Assembly: GCF_016924645.1 (NCBI RefSeq)
Contig: NZ_JAFFJV010000020.1
Location: 1 to 64,000 of the forward strand
Length of the DNA: 64,000 nt
DNA from: Rufibacter psychrotolerans
GTDB taxonomy: Bacteria; Bacteroidota; Bacteroidia; Cytophagales; Hymenobacteraceae
Reading direction: 5' to 3'
Part shown: positions 56,682 through 64,000 of the stretch, in pieces
Position numbering within the stretch: the first letter of the stretch is position 1
How the letters are laid out: every line of letters starts with the position of its first letter
Translations under genes and position numbers: made by a program
Notes under the pieces: generated by a model
Told to the model about the DNA's origin: nothing
The model's input: only the letters and a program-made list of their open reading frames with translations
Database searches by the model: none

Positions 56682-59324
56682 ATGGCCATTCCTACTGCCG
56701 GCGTTGGCGACAAAAACCAGGATGAGTCTCCCGCAAGCCAGGAGGCCTTGTTCCGCGAGTTGCAGCAGCTCAGGCAAGAGATGGCCCAGGCGCGGGAAAC
56801 GGAGCGGGAACTGCGGGAACAGCAGCGCCGGCTCAACGAGGCGCAGGTGATCGGGCGCTTCGGCAGTTTTGGGTCGGTGTTGCCCCAGGATGACCTGACC
56901 TGGTCAGATGAGCTGTTCCGCATCTTCGGGCTGGAGCCGCAGAGCGAGCCGGTAACCGTGCAAAAGTTCGCCTCCTTTGTGCACCCAGAAGACCGGGCCC
57001 GCTTTGACGAGGCCCTGCAACGCTTCCAGACCGGGCCAGACAAGTTTGACCTGGTCTACAGAATAAACCGGCAAGATGGCCAGACCCGCATTGTGCATAC
57101 CCGGGCCGAGGTAGTGCCAGACCCGCAGACCAACCAGTTGCGCGTGTACGGCACCGTGCAGGACATCACCGAGCAGAGGCTGGCCCAGGAGCGGCTGGAG
57201 GCCAGTGAGGCCCTGCTCCGGCAGGCTGAGGCCGTGGGCAAGATTGGCAGCTACGAGGCAGACCCAACCACCTTGACCTTCCGTTTCTCAGATGAGATGT
57301 TCCGCATTCTGGGCTACGAGCCTCACTCCTTTACGCCTACCCTGGAGTTTGTAGACTCCATCTCGCACCCCGACGACGGACCCAAGATCAGGCAGCAACT
57401 GGCGCAGGCTCTCGCCGAAAGGCAGCCGTACCACTACCTACGACGCATTTACTGGCCCACCGGCGAGATGCGCTACCTGGAGGGCAAGGGCCGCATTGTG
57501 GTAGATGAGGAAGGCCAGCCCGTGAAGTTCCTGGGCACCGTGCAGGACATCACCCAACAGGTGCGCACCGACCTGATCCTGGACACCATCAATGAGGTGT
57601 GCTTTGAGCTGGATGACCAGCTCAGGCTCAAATACGCCAACCGTAAGGCCTATGACACCTGGAAGAAGGCCGCCGAGGAAGTGTTGGGCAAGCCTTACTT
57701 TGAGATATTCCCAGACCACCAGGACTCGGGCTTCGCCCAGGCCATCCGGCAGGCGGCCCAAACCCGCCAGCAGGTCCTGCAGAAGGTGTACCACAAGGCC
57801 CAGGACCAATGGTTTCTCTGCAATGCCATGCCTGGCCCCACGGGGCTCATTGTCCTGTACTTTGACGTCACTGATAGGGTAAAGTCGCGCGAGCAGCTGC
57901 GCAGGCAACAGCTGCAGTTCCAGGCCCTGGTAGAAAACATGCCAGATTTAATCTCCCGCTGGAAAGCCGGGGCCCGGCTGGTCTACTGCAACTCCAGGTT
58001 TGAAGCCAAGTTGGGCCTGGAGCCGGGGGCGGGGCTGGGGAAAACCAACCTGGAGATGGGCATTCCGCCCGAGGTGGCCCTGCCGTTCACCGCCAGCCTG
58101 GAGGAAGTCTTCGCCACCGGACAGCCCAAAGACCACACCTGTGACCTGCAAACCCCTGGGGGCAGTCTGCACCTGCTGGCCCGGCTGGTGCCGGAGCTGT
58201 CGCAGGAAGGTACCGTGGAAACCGTGCTCGCCATTGCCCAGGACGTTACCAAGATCAAGCAGACGGAGGAGGAGAATCGCAAGCACCACAACATCCTGCG
58301 GGAGGCGGAGACCCTGGCGGGCATGGGCAGTTGGGAGTACGACATCGCCTCAGACACCCTCACGTGGTCTGAGGGGCTGTACCGCCTGTTCCAGAAGGAG
58401 CCGGGCCTCCCCGTTGCCCTGGGCATGCACCTGGAGTACGTGCTGGAAGAAGACCTGCCCGTGGTCCAGCGCATAGTAGACCGCCTCAGGGTAAACCCGC
58501 AGCCGTTTGAGGAAACGTTCAGGATCAAGCTGGGCGAAAACGTGCGGGTGCTGAAGGTGAAAAGTACCGTGGTGCCCAACGCAGCGGGAAGCCCCGCCAA
58601 GGTCCTGGGCGTGGACTGGGACATCACCGAAATTCACCGGCTGGAGAAAGAGAACCTCGCCATCAGGCTGAACCAGCAGAAGGAACTGGTGCTTACCATC
58701 CTCAACACGCAGGAAGAAGAGAGGCGGCGCATTGCCGAAGCCCTGCACAACGGTATTGCGCAGCTGCTGTACGCCGCCAAACTGAACCTGAGCCAGGTAG
58801 CCCTGGAGGAGCAGATTGACGAGAACCCGCAGCTGAGGGAAAGCATCACCCGCGTTGACCTGATCCTGGCCGAGGCCATTCAGCAGACCCGCTCGGTTTC
58901 GCACGAGCTCATTCCCACGCCCTTGTCAGACCTGGGGCTGGAGGCGGCCCTCAAAGACATCTGCGCCACCCTCACCAACCCGCACCTGAAGCTTGACTGC
59001 TGGGTGTTCAACCTGCATACGCCTCTGGAGAAACACCTGGAGCTGGCCGTGTACCGCATTGCCCAGGAGCTGGCCAACAACATTGTGAAGCACGCCAAGG
59101 CCACCAAAGCCGGGCTGCTGCTGCGCGAGCAAAGGGGCGCCCTGGTGCTGGAGGCGGAAGACAACGGCCAGGGCTTTGTGCCAGAGCAGAACTTCGGGAA
59201 GGGCATGGGCCTGAAATCTATCCATGACCGGGTGAAGCTGCTCAACGGCACCATAGAAATTGACTCGGCCCCGGGGCAGGGCACTACCGTCAGTATCCAT
59301 TTGCCTTTGCCCAAGGACAAGTAG
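56682..59324 (+). CDS. Multi-PAS sensor histidine kinase (HisKA_3 type)
   Basis: An 880-residue cytosolic kinase. A coiled lead (1-50) is followed by about five PAS domains, at roughly 55-165, 175-290, 295-400, 405-525 and 535-645; several end in the PAC-type (V)QDITEQ or WDITEI. The dimerisation domain has the H-box EEERRRIAEALHNGIAQLL with His689, and the ATPase has NNIVKHAKATKAG, DNGQGF and GKGMGLKSIHDRV. HisKA_3 kinases usually pair with NarL-type regulators; none is adjacent. The residue after the phospho-His is Asn instead of the common Asp. There is no membrane segment, so it probably senses an internal signal such as redox state or a ligand. Confidence 0.9.
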   Translation: MAIPTAGVGDKNQDESPASQEALFRELQQLRQEMAQARETERELREQQRRLNEAQVIGRFGSFGSVLPQDDLTWSDELFRIFGLEPQSEPVTVQKFASFVHPEDRARFDEALQRFQTGPDKFDLVYRINRQDGQTRIVHTRAEVVPDPQTNQLRVYGTVQDITEQRLAQERLEASEALLRQAEAVGKIGSYEADPTTLTFRFSDEMFRILGYEPHSFTPTLEFVDSISHPDDGPKIRQQLAQALAERQPYHYLRRIYWPTGEMRYLEGKGRIVVDEEGQPVKFLGTVQDITQQVRTDLILDTINEVCFELDDQLRLKYANRKAYDTWKKAAEEVLGKPYFEIFPDHQDSGFAQAIRQAAQTRQQVLQKVYHKAQDQWFLCNAMPGPTGLIVLYFDVTDRVKSREQLRRQQLQFQALVENMPDLISRWKAGARLVYCNSRFEAKLGLEPGAGLGKTNLEMGIPPEVALPFTASLEEVFATGQPKDHTCDLQTPGGSLHLLARLVPELSQEGTVETVLAIAQDVTKIKQTEEENRKHHNILREAETLAGMGSWEYDIASDTLTWSEGLYRLFQKEPGLPVALGMHLEYVLEEDLPVVQRIVDRLRVNPQPFEETFRIKLGENVRVLKVKSTVVPNAAGSPAKVLGVDWDITEIHRLEKENLAIRLNQQKELVLTILNTQEEERRRIAEALHNGIAQLLYAAKLNLSQVALEEQIDENPQLRESITRVDLILAEAIQQTRSVSHELIPTPLSDLGLEAALKDICATLTNPHLKLDCWVFNLHTPLEKHLELAVYRIAQELANNIVKHAKATKAGLLLREQRGALVLEAEDNGQGFVPEQNFGKGMGLKSIHDRVKLLNGTIEIDSAPGQGTTVSIHLPLPKDK

Positions 59325-59333
59325 GCGAGGGGC

Positions 59334-59373
59334 CTGTTTTAGGCCTGTTTTCTTAGAAAGAGCCTAAAAGCAG
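59334..59373. repeat. Palindromic element P1, copy 17
   Basis: CTGTTTTAGGCCTGTTTTC, TTA, GAAAGAGCCTAAAAGCAG, 9 bases after the kinase stop. Confidence 0.8.
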
Positions 59374-59609
59374 CTTCTCTGGCGGGCCAATCCGCGCAAA
59401 AGGCCTTCGTACGCTCCAGGTGCTATCCCTGTTCAGGTACTTCAGGCGTAAGGGCGCTGGCTGCTAGCGGCAACGCCGATTGAAGCCTTTGCCGGCCAGG
59501 AAAGTTGCGGGTGCTACCTACTTCTAGGTATATTGGACAGTTTTGCGGGGTTGAGTATGAAATAATGCAATTATGTACGTAGATTTAAGGGTGAATGGAG
59601 TAGAATAGG

Positions 59610-61040
59610 ATGAAACCCTTGGCATACGTACGTGGAAGCTGGAAGTCTTCTAAGGCAGACTGGCCCATGATGCAGGAAGAAATAAGGGCCCGCAACCAGG
59701 CGGCTATTTTTTTGCTGGCGGTGGTGGCCCTTCCTATTATGCTGGTGGTCATAGGATTTTTCTACCAGGATCTGCTCACCTCCACCGGCGTGGAGTACGC
59801 CTGGCGAAAAGCAGTCCTGTCTATGCTGTACTGCCTGCTGGCGATCTTTGCCACCAGCGGCATGGTTGCTTTTTATTGCCGGGCCCGCCAAAACAGCCGC
59901 CAATGGGCCATTGACCTGCTTTCTTACGGCATCCCGCTGTGTTTGCCAATCATAGGCGCCGTCATCGCTTGCTTTGACCAGCGCGTTACGCCCTCCATCA
60001 ACGCCTACTTCATTTTCTGCGTCATTCCATCGCTGGTGATTCTTTCGCCGCCCAAACGTACTTTCCTGTGCTTTGTGGTGGGCTATGCGGTGTTCTACTG
60101 GCTGCTGCCCAGCTACCAGCCCAGCGCTGAGATTCTCCTGTCTAACCGGGCCAACGGCCTGGCCGCCACCACGGCGGGGTACACCCTTTCTTTGCTGCTG
60201 TGGCGCGCCAACCTCATCAAGTTTCGGCAACACCGGCAGATCATTCTGCAGAAGCAGGAGATTGAGGCCCACCGGGAAGAGCTTGAGGCTAGTTACGAGA
60301 AGCTGCAGGAGGCCTACGCCGCCAACCAGAAGTTCTTCTCCATCATCTCCCATGACCTGAGAGGGCCTCTCAACTCCACGGTGCAGCTGTCAGAACTGCT
60401 GGCCAACGGCAGGGACTATCTTCCGCAGGAGAAGAAAGACCACATGCTGCAGTTGCTGTACGCCAGCCTGGGCAAGACCTCTAAGCTGCTGGACAACCTG
60501 CTGACCTGGGCCAGGGCCCAGACCGATTCCATGCCTTTCAAGCCGGTTCAGCTGAATGTGCGGCAGGTAGTGCTGGAGACTACTGAGCTGCTGCAGGCCA
60601 TGGCCACCGAGAAAAGCATTTCCCTGCACTACGCCATCCCCGCCCACCTGACCATCAAAGCTGACAAGGAAATGGTCTGTACGGTCATCCGCAACCTGGT
60701 CTCCAACGCCCTGAAGTTCACCCATGACAAAGGCCGGGTCTGCATTGCGGCCGAGCAGGTAGGAGCCCCAGATGGGAACGCCCAGGCCATCAGGCTCACC
60801 GTGCAAGACACCGGCATTGGCATGAGCCAGGAGAAAGTCAGTCAGTTGTTCAAGGTGGGCAACCGGGTAACCACCCCAGGCACCCGCCGCGAAGCCGGCA
60901 CAGGCCTGGGCCTGATCCTGAGCAAGGAGTTTGTGGAAAAGCACGGCGGCACCATCACGGCCACTAGCGCGCCAGCGGAAGGAAGCACCTTTAGCGTGAC
61001 CTTTCCGTGTGCGGCTGCCGTACGCGCCCCTAGGGCCTAA
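59610..61040 (+). CDS. Membrane sensor histidine kinase (HisKA type)
   Basis: A 476-residue kinase. Six membrane helices lie between about 30 and 195 (AAIFLLAVVALPIMLVVIGFF is the first), followed by a coiled linker (EIEAHREELEASYEKLQEAY). The HisKA H-box is FFSIISHDLRGPLNSTV with His248. The ATPase has N-box LVSNALKF, G1 DTGIGM, and G2 GTGLGL, ending FSVTFP. It resembles 7TMR-DISM-less Bacteroidota kinases with a compact membrane sensor. No response regulator is adjacent. The first 18 residues could be untranslated, since an in-frame ATG pair occurs at 59667. Confidence 0.88.
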   Translation: MKPLAYVRGSWKSSKADWPMMQEEIRARNQAAIFLLAVVALPIMLVVIGFFYQDLLTSTGVEYAWRKAVLSMLYCLLAIFATSGMVAFYCRARQNSRQWAIDLLSYGIPLCLPIIGAVIACFDQRVTPSINAYFIFCVIPSLVILSPPKRTFLCFVVGYAVFYWLLPSYQPSAEILLSNRANGLAATTAGYTLSLLLWRANLIKFRQHRQIILQKQEIEAHREELEASYEKLQEAYAANQKFFSIISHDLRGPLNSTVQLSELLANGRDYLPQEKKDHMLQLLYASLGKTSKLLDNLLTWARAQTDSMPFKPVQLNVRQVVLETTELLQAMATEKSISLHYAIPAHLTIKADKEMVCTVIRNLVSNALKFTHDKGRVCIAAEQVGAPDGNAQAIRLTVQDTGIGMSQEKVSQLFKVGNRVTTPGTRREAGTGLGLILSKEFVEKHGGTITATSAPAEGSTFSVTFPCAAAVRAPRA

Positions 61041-61042
61041 CC

Positions 61043-61077
61043 GGTTTTGGGGCCGTTTTCCTGAAAACGCCTCAAAT
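61043..61077. repeat. Palindromic element P1, copy 18
   Basis: GGTTTTGGGGCCGTTTTC, CT, GAAAACGCCTCAAATT, 2 bases after the kinase stop. Confidence 0.75.
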
Positions 61078-61324
61078 TCCCCCTCCGCATAGCCGCCGCA
61101 GCGCCAGCGGCCCAAGCTCCGCACCTCAGGGGCAACTTTCGCCTTCAGGCTGGGCTCAGCGAAAAGGGGAGGGGAGTGGCCCACTTGCTTCACAGTCTAA
61201 GGCCACGGCACACACGGCACACACCAACGGCAGAAAGTAACCGTTTCTACCGCAAAGCAGTTTACCGCATACGGGCTAACTTGCACCTGCTTTGTTTGCT
61301 GCCTTCAATTTCTGACCTTGTACG

Positions 61325-64000
61325 ATGCCTACTGCCACTGCTTCGCTCCCAGAACTGCTCAAGCAATACCAGCGCCGCCTGCTCAACCTCAGCGGCTCTA
61401 ACCGCTCGTTGGTGCTGCTAAAGCCATCCTCCAGCCTGCACCTGGACCTGCACGCCCTGGACCACGCCCACAAAGGCCCTTCGTTTGACTACCTCAAAGA
61501 CCTGCTGGTCGGGAGGCCGAACATCACGCTCTGCCCCGTGGCCGATGCCCGCGATGCCGCCTTGGCCCCGCTCACCAAGCAATTCAAAACCATTCAGCGG
61601 CGGGCGCACATGATTTGGGAGGAGCGCGGCGCCAAGGAGTTGTTTGTGGGCTGGCCCTTCGTGGAAGGCGCTTTCCCGGAAGGCACCCTGGTGCGCTGCC
61701 CCCTGTTGTTCTTCCCCGTGGAGCTGAGGGTGAACGAAAAACGCCAATGGCAACTCACCCGGCCCCAGAACGCCCCGGCCTTCTTCAACAAAAGCTTTCT
61801 GCTGGCCTACGCGCACTACCTCAACCTCAAGCCCGATGAGGCCCTCCTGGAAGAGGATTTTGACGAATTCCCCCCAGATGACCTGCCGTTCCGCACCAAG
61901 CTCTACGAACTCCTGCGCGACAGTACCCTGGATGTCCATTTCAACCAGGAACTGCTCAAAGACGCGCTGCAACCCTTCAAGACCTACAAACGCGGCGATC
62001 TGGAAAAAACCTGGAAGCCCGGTCAACTGAAACTGCAGCCCGAGGCGGTACTGGGCGTCTTCCCGCAGGCCGGCTCCTACCAGCTCACCGACTACGACGA
62101 TCTGCTGGAGAACCCGCCCGCCGAGTCACTGGAAGAATTGCTCCTGCCACAAACCGAGGTGAACTCCACCCAAGCCCAACTGGAGCAGCAGCTGTTCACC
62201 GCCTTTGACGCCGATTCCTCGCAGGAGGCGGCCCTGCGGCAGGTGAAGGCGGGCCAAAGCGTGGTGGTGCAGGGGCCGCCGGGCACCGGCAAATCGCAGC
62301 TCATCTGCAACCTGGTGTCTGACTACCTGGCGCGGGGCAAGAGCGTGCTGGTGGTCTGCCAGAAGCGGGCCGCGCTGGACGTGGTGTACCAACGCCTTTC
62401 CACCACCGGCCTGGACCAGTTCAGCGCCCTGGTGCACGACCTTAACCTGGACCGCCCCGCGGTGTTCAGCAAAATCAGGCAGCAGATTGAGCAGGTAGAG
62501 GAGTACAAGCGGCAGAACGTGGCCCTGGGCAACATCCAGGCCGAGCGGCAGTTCCTGGAAACCAGCCGGCGCATCAACCAGATCTCGGAGCGGCTGAATG
62601 GTCTGAAGGAGGCCCTGTTTGATGCTTCCCTTTGCGGCTGGTCGCCCAAGGAGCTGTATCTGCGCAGCAACCCGCGCGCGCCGCACCTGCCCGCCGAGGG
62701 CATTTACCAGCAGTTCACCGCCCAGACCTGGCCCGAGTGGCGGCCGCGCCTGTTGCATTACCTGCAAGACGCGGGCCTGCTGCTGCACCCAGATTTCCCG
62801 TGGAACGAGCGCCGCTCCTTCCATCTCCACACCTGGGCCGAGCGCCAGAAACTAGCCCAGCTGCTGGCCTTTGTTCCGGGCTCGGTGACCGCCATGGCCG
62901 AACAGGTGAAGGAACTGATGCCCCCGCAGGCCGAGCCGTGGGATGCCCTGCAAGCCCTGCTGCAGGAGCTGCCCACTTTACAAGTAATCCAGACCACCTT
63001 GCAGGACAAGGCGGTTTCAAGGCTGTTTTTCGGGAATCTGGCCCAAAACAAAGACCAGCAGCCCCGCGAGGCCCTGCTCGCCCAACTGCAGGAAGAAACA
63101 GCGGCGGCGCCCATCAAACTCACGCCCGAGGAGGCAGCTGAGGTAACTCAGTTACTAGCGGCGCACGACCAGGCGCAAAGCGGCTTCTTCAGCAAGATAG
63201 GCTGGGGCTTTTCCTCGGCTAAAAAGCGGTTGTCGGCGTTCGCCCAGGGCAAGGGAATCGCCCAACCAGACGCGGCCGTGGAGCCTTTACGCGCGGCCCT
63301 GAAGCAGCTTGAGCCGCTGCAGGCCCAGTGGAAAAGCCTGCGCGAACTGGAGCCCACCCTGGAAATTCCGCACAACATTTTCAGCCAGGAGGCCGCGCGG
63401 GAGCTGGGCTACCTGCGGCAGGCCTGGGAGCTGCGCCAGACGGTGCAGAGGCTGCTGGCCTATGACGTGCTGCCCGATGGGCTGCTGCAGGTGGCCCCGG
63501 CGCGTTTCTCGGCTGTTTTCCAGGAAACGCTGCCAAAACTCCAGGCTCTGCAGGAGCAGCGGCAGGTTTGGCTCCAGTGGTTTACGCCTTCGCAGCTGGA
63601 AGCAATGATCACCAGCCCTGGGGCTGCCCAGCAAATGACCCAGAGCCTCCACGAGCACTTTGACCGCATGGTGGCCTTTGATGCGCTGGTGCAGACCTTG
63701 TCGCCGGAGTTGCGGGCCTGGCTGGAAGAGGTGCGCTTGGCGGTGCCCCAGAGCGTAGAGGCGCAGCTAGGGGCCATGGAGAACAGCGTTCTTTTAGCGT
63801 GGCTGCAACAGCTGGAAGGCCGAAGCCCCGTGCTCACCATCGTGAGTACCGGCGAACTGGAGCGCTTGGAGACCGAGCTGCAGGAAAAAATCAGGCAGAA
63901 AGCCGATTTGAGCCGCCAGATCATCCTGCTCAACCTGCGCGAGCAGACCTACCAGAACATGGAGTACAACCGGCTGGGCAACCCCGTCACGTACCGCCGC
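61325..64000 (+). CDS. Large AAA/SF1-type DNA helicase, partial (leaves the window)
   Basis: The frame is open from ATG 61325 for 892 codons to the window end. The N-terminal part (MPTATASLPELLKQYQRRLLNLSGSNRSL split) resembles DUF4011-type helicases, with the typical RLLNLSGSNRSL start. Walker A is QGPPGTGKSQLICNL at 316-330, followed by KSVLVVCQKRAALDVVYQRL, the SF1 motif Ia region. The middle is long, Gln/Leu-rich and helical. Later motifs (Walker B, III-VI and any nuclease end) would lie beyond 64000. Two P1-like elements are inside the gene and in phase. Such proteins act in DNA repair or defence; without the C-terminus neither can be chosen. Confidence 0.85.
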   Translation, partial: MPTATASLPELLKQYQRRLLNLSGSNRSLVLLKPSSSLHLDLHALDHAHKGPSFDYLKDLLVGRPNITLCPVADARDAALAPLTKQFKTIQRRAHMIWEERGAKELFVGWPFVEGAFPEGTLVRCPLLFFPVELRVNEKRQWQLTRPQNAPAFFNKSFLLAYAHYLNLKPDEALLEEDFDEFPPDDLPFRTKLYELLRDSTLDVHFNQELLKDALQPFKTYKRGDLEKTWKPGQLKLQPEAVLGVFPQAGSYQLTDYDDLLENPPAESLEELLLPQTEVNSTQAQLEQQLFTAFDADSSQEAALRQVKAGQSVVVQGPPGTGKSQLICNLVSDYLARGKSVLVVCQKRAALDVVYQRLSTTGLDQFSALVHDLNLDRPAVFSKIRQQIEQVEEYKRQNVALGNIQAERQFLETSRRINQISERLNGLKEALFDASLCGWSPKELYLRSNPRAPHLPAEGIYQQFTAQTWPEWRPRLLHYLQDAGLLLHPDFPWNERRSFHLHTWAERQKLAQLLAFVPGSVTAMAEQVKELMPPQAEPWDALQALLQELPTLQVIQTTLQDKAVSRLFFGNLAQNKDQQPREALLAQLQEETAAAPIKLTPEEAAEVTQLLAAHDQAQSGFFSKIGWGFSSAKKRLSAFAQGKGIAQPDAAVEPLRAALKQLEPLQAQWKSLRELEPTLEIPHNIFSQEAARELGYLRQAWELRQTVQRLLAYDVLPDGLLQVAPARFSAVFQETLPKLQALQEQRQVWLQWFTPSQLEAMITSPGAAQQMTQSLHEHFDRMVAFDALVQTLSPELRAWLEEVRLAVPQSVEAQLGAMENSVLLAWLQQLEGRSPVLTIVSTGELERLETELQEKIRQKADLSRQIILLNLREQTYQNMEYNRLGNPVTYRR
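63013..63049. repeat. Probable P1 element, copy 19, inside the helicase gene
   Basis: GGTTTCAAGGCTGTTTTTC with GGGAATCTGGCCCAAAAC. It reads RLFFGNLAQN, a second P1 phase, about residues 563-575. Confidence 0.6.
63502..63539. repeat. Probable P1 element, copy 20, inside the helicase gene
   Basis: GCGTTTCTCGGCTGTTTTC, CAG, GAAACGCTGCCAAAAC. It reads FSAVFQETLPK, the third P1 phase, about residues 728-738. Confidence 0.6.

Overview
ORGANISM. The window looks like chromosome of a Bacteroidota member, most likely Cytophagales/Hymenobacteraceae (Rufibacter-, Pontibacter- or Hymenobacter-like). Coding regions are clearly GC-rich. Starts mostly lack Shine-Dalgarno sequences, and several genes carry the Bacteroidota promoter TTG-N17..20-TAnnTTTG. 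The gene content fits: a fused SecDF, a BatD-like protein, tandem Ferritin_2 proteins, a TPP riboswitch on a TonB-dependent receptor, type B ribosomal protein L31 and an MlaEFD block. This placement is inference; no rRNA or tRNA gene was seen. LAYOUT. 0-6.7 kb is patchy accessory DNA: an AT-rich orphan ORF, a hydrolase-TPR protein, FluC, a heme-type membrane protein, a broken S41 peptidase, a lipoprotein, DoxDA, a Gdx-type SMR exporter and a Crp-like regulator with an odd HTH. 6.9-11.1 kb holds secreted hydrolases (S33-like, CE7 esterase, S41 peptidase) and an NTF2-fold protein. 11.2-18.4 kb has the TPP-riboswitch/TonB receptor, a transglutaminase-like protein, an acyl-CoA dehydrogenase of glutaryl-CoA type and ruvB. 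18.5-28.5 kb has a Rid protein, queG, the ferritin-like pair, BatD-aroC, an NhaD-type antiporter and nfu, broken by two repeat islands. 28.8-39.6 kb is rich in transporters: POT, CNT with ExbB/ExbD, APC, YitT and a CPA2 antiporter. 39.9-49.2 kb has secDF, udk, rdgB, mlaE-mlaF-mlaD, a third repeat island and a phosphoribosyltransferase. 49.4-54.7 kb is a housekeeping run: rpmE2, a GlmU-like protein, holB, hemC, a cyclophilin and an RmlD-like reductase. 55.4-64 kb has a ComEA-like HhH protein, two orphan sensor kinases and the first 892 codons of a large SF1-type helicase that leaves the window. MAIN OBSERVATIONS. (1) A palindromic element of about 35-45 bp, here called P1 (arms close to GTTTTGGGCCTGTTTTC and GAAAACAGGCCCAAAAC), occurs about 25 times, often just after stop codons. 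At least three probable copies lie inside protein genes, in phase, and together use all three reading frames, as Rickettsia palindromic elements can. (2) Three small single-pass or secreted proteins of 121-126 residues, at separate loci, all end in Pro-Asn-Ala-Pro followed by TAG, with different wobble codons. They look like an undescribed family. (3) Three intergenic repeat islands share the same kit of REP-like hairpins plus a dispersed repeat of about 200 bp.
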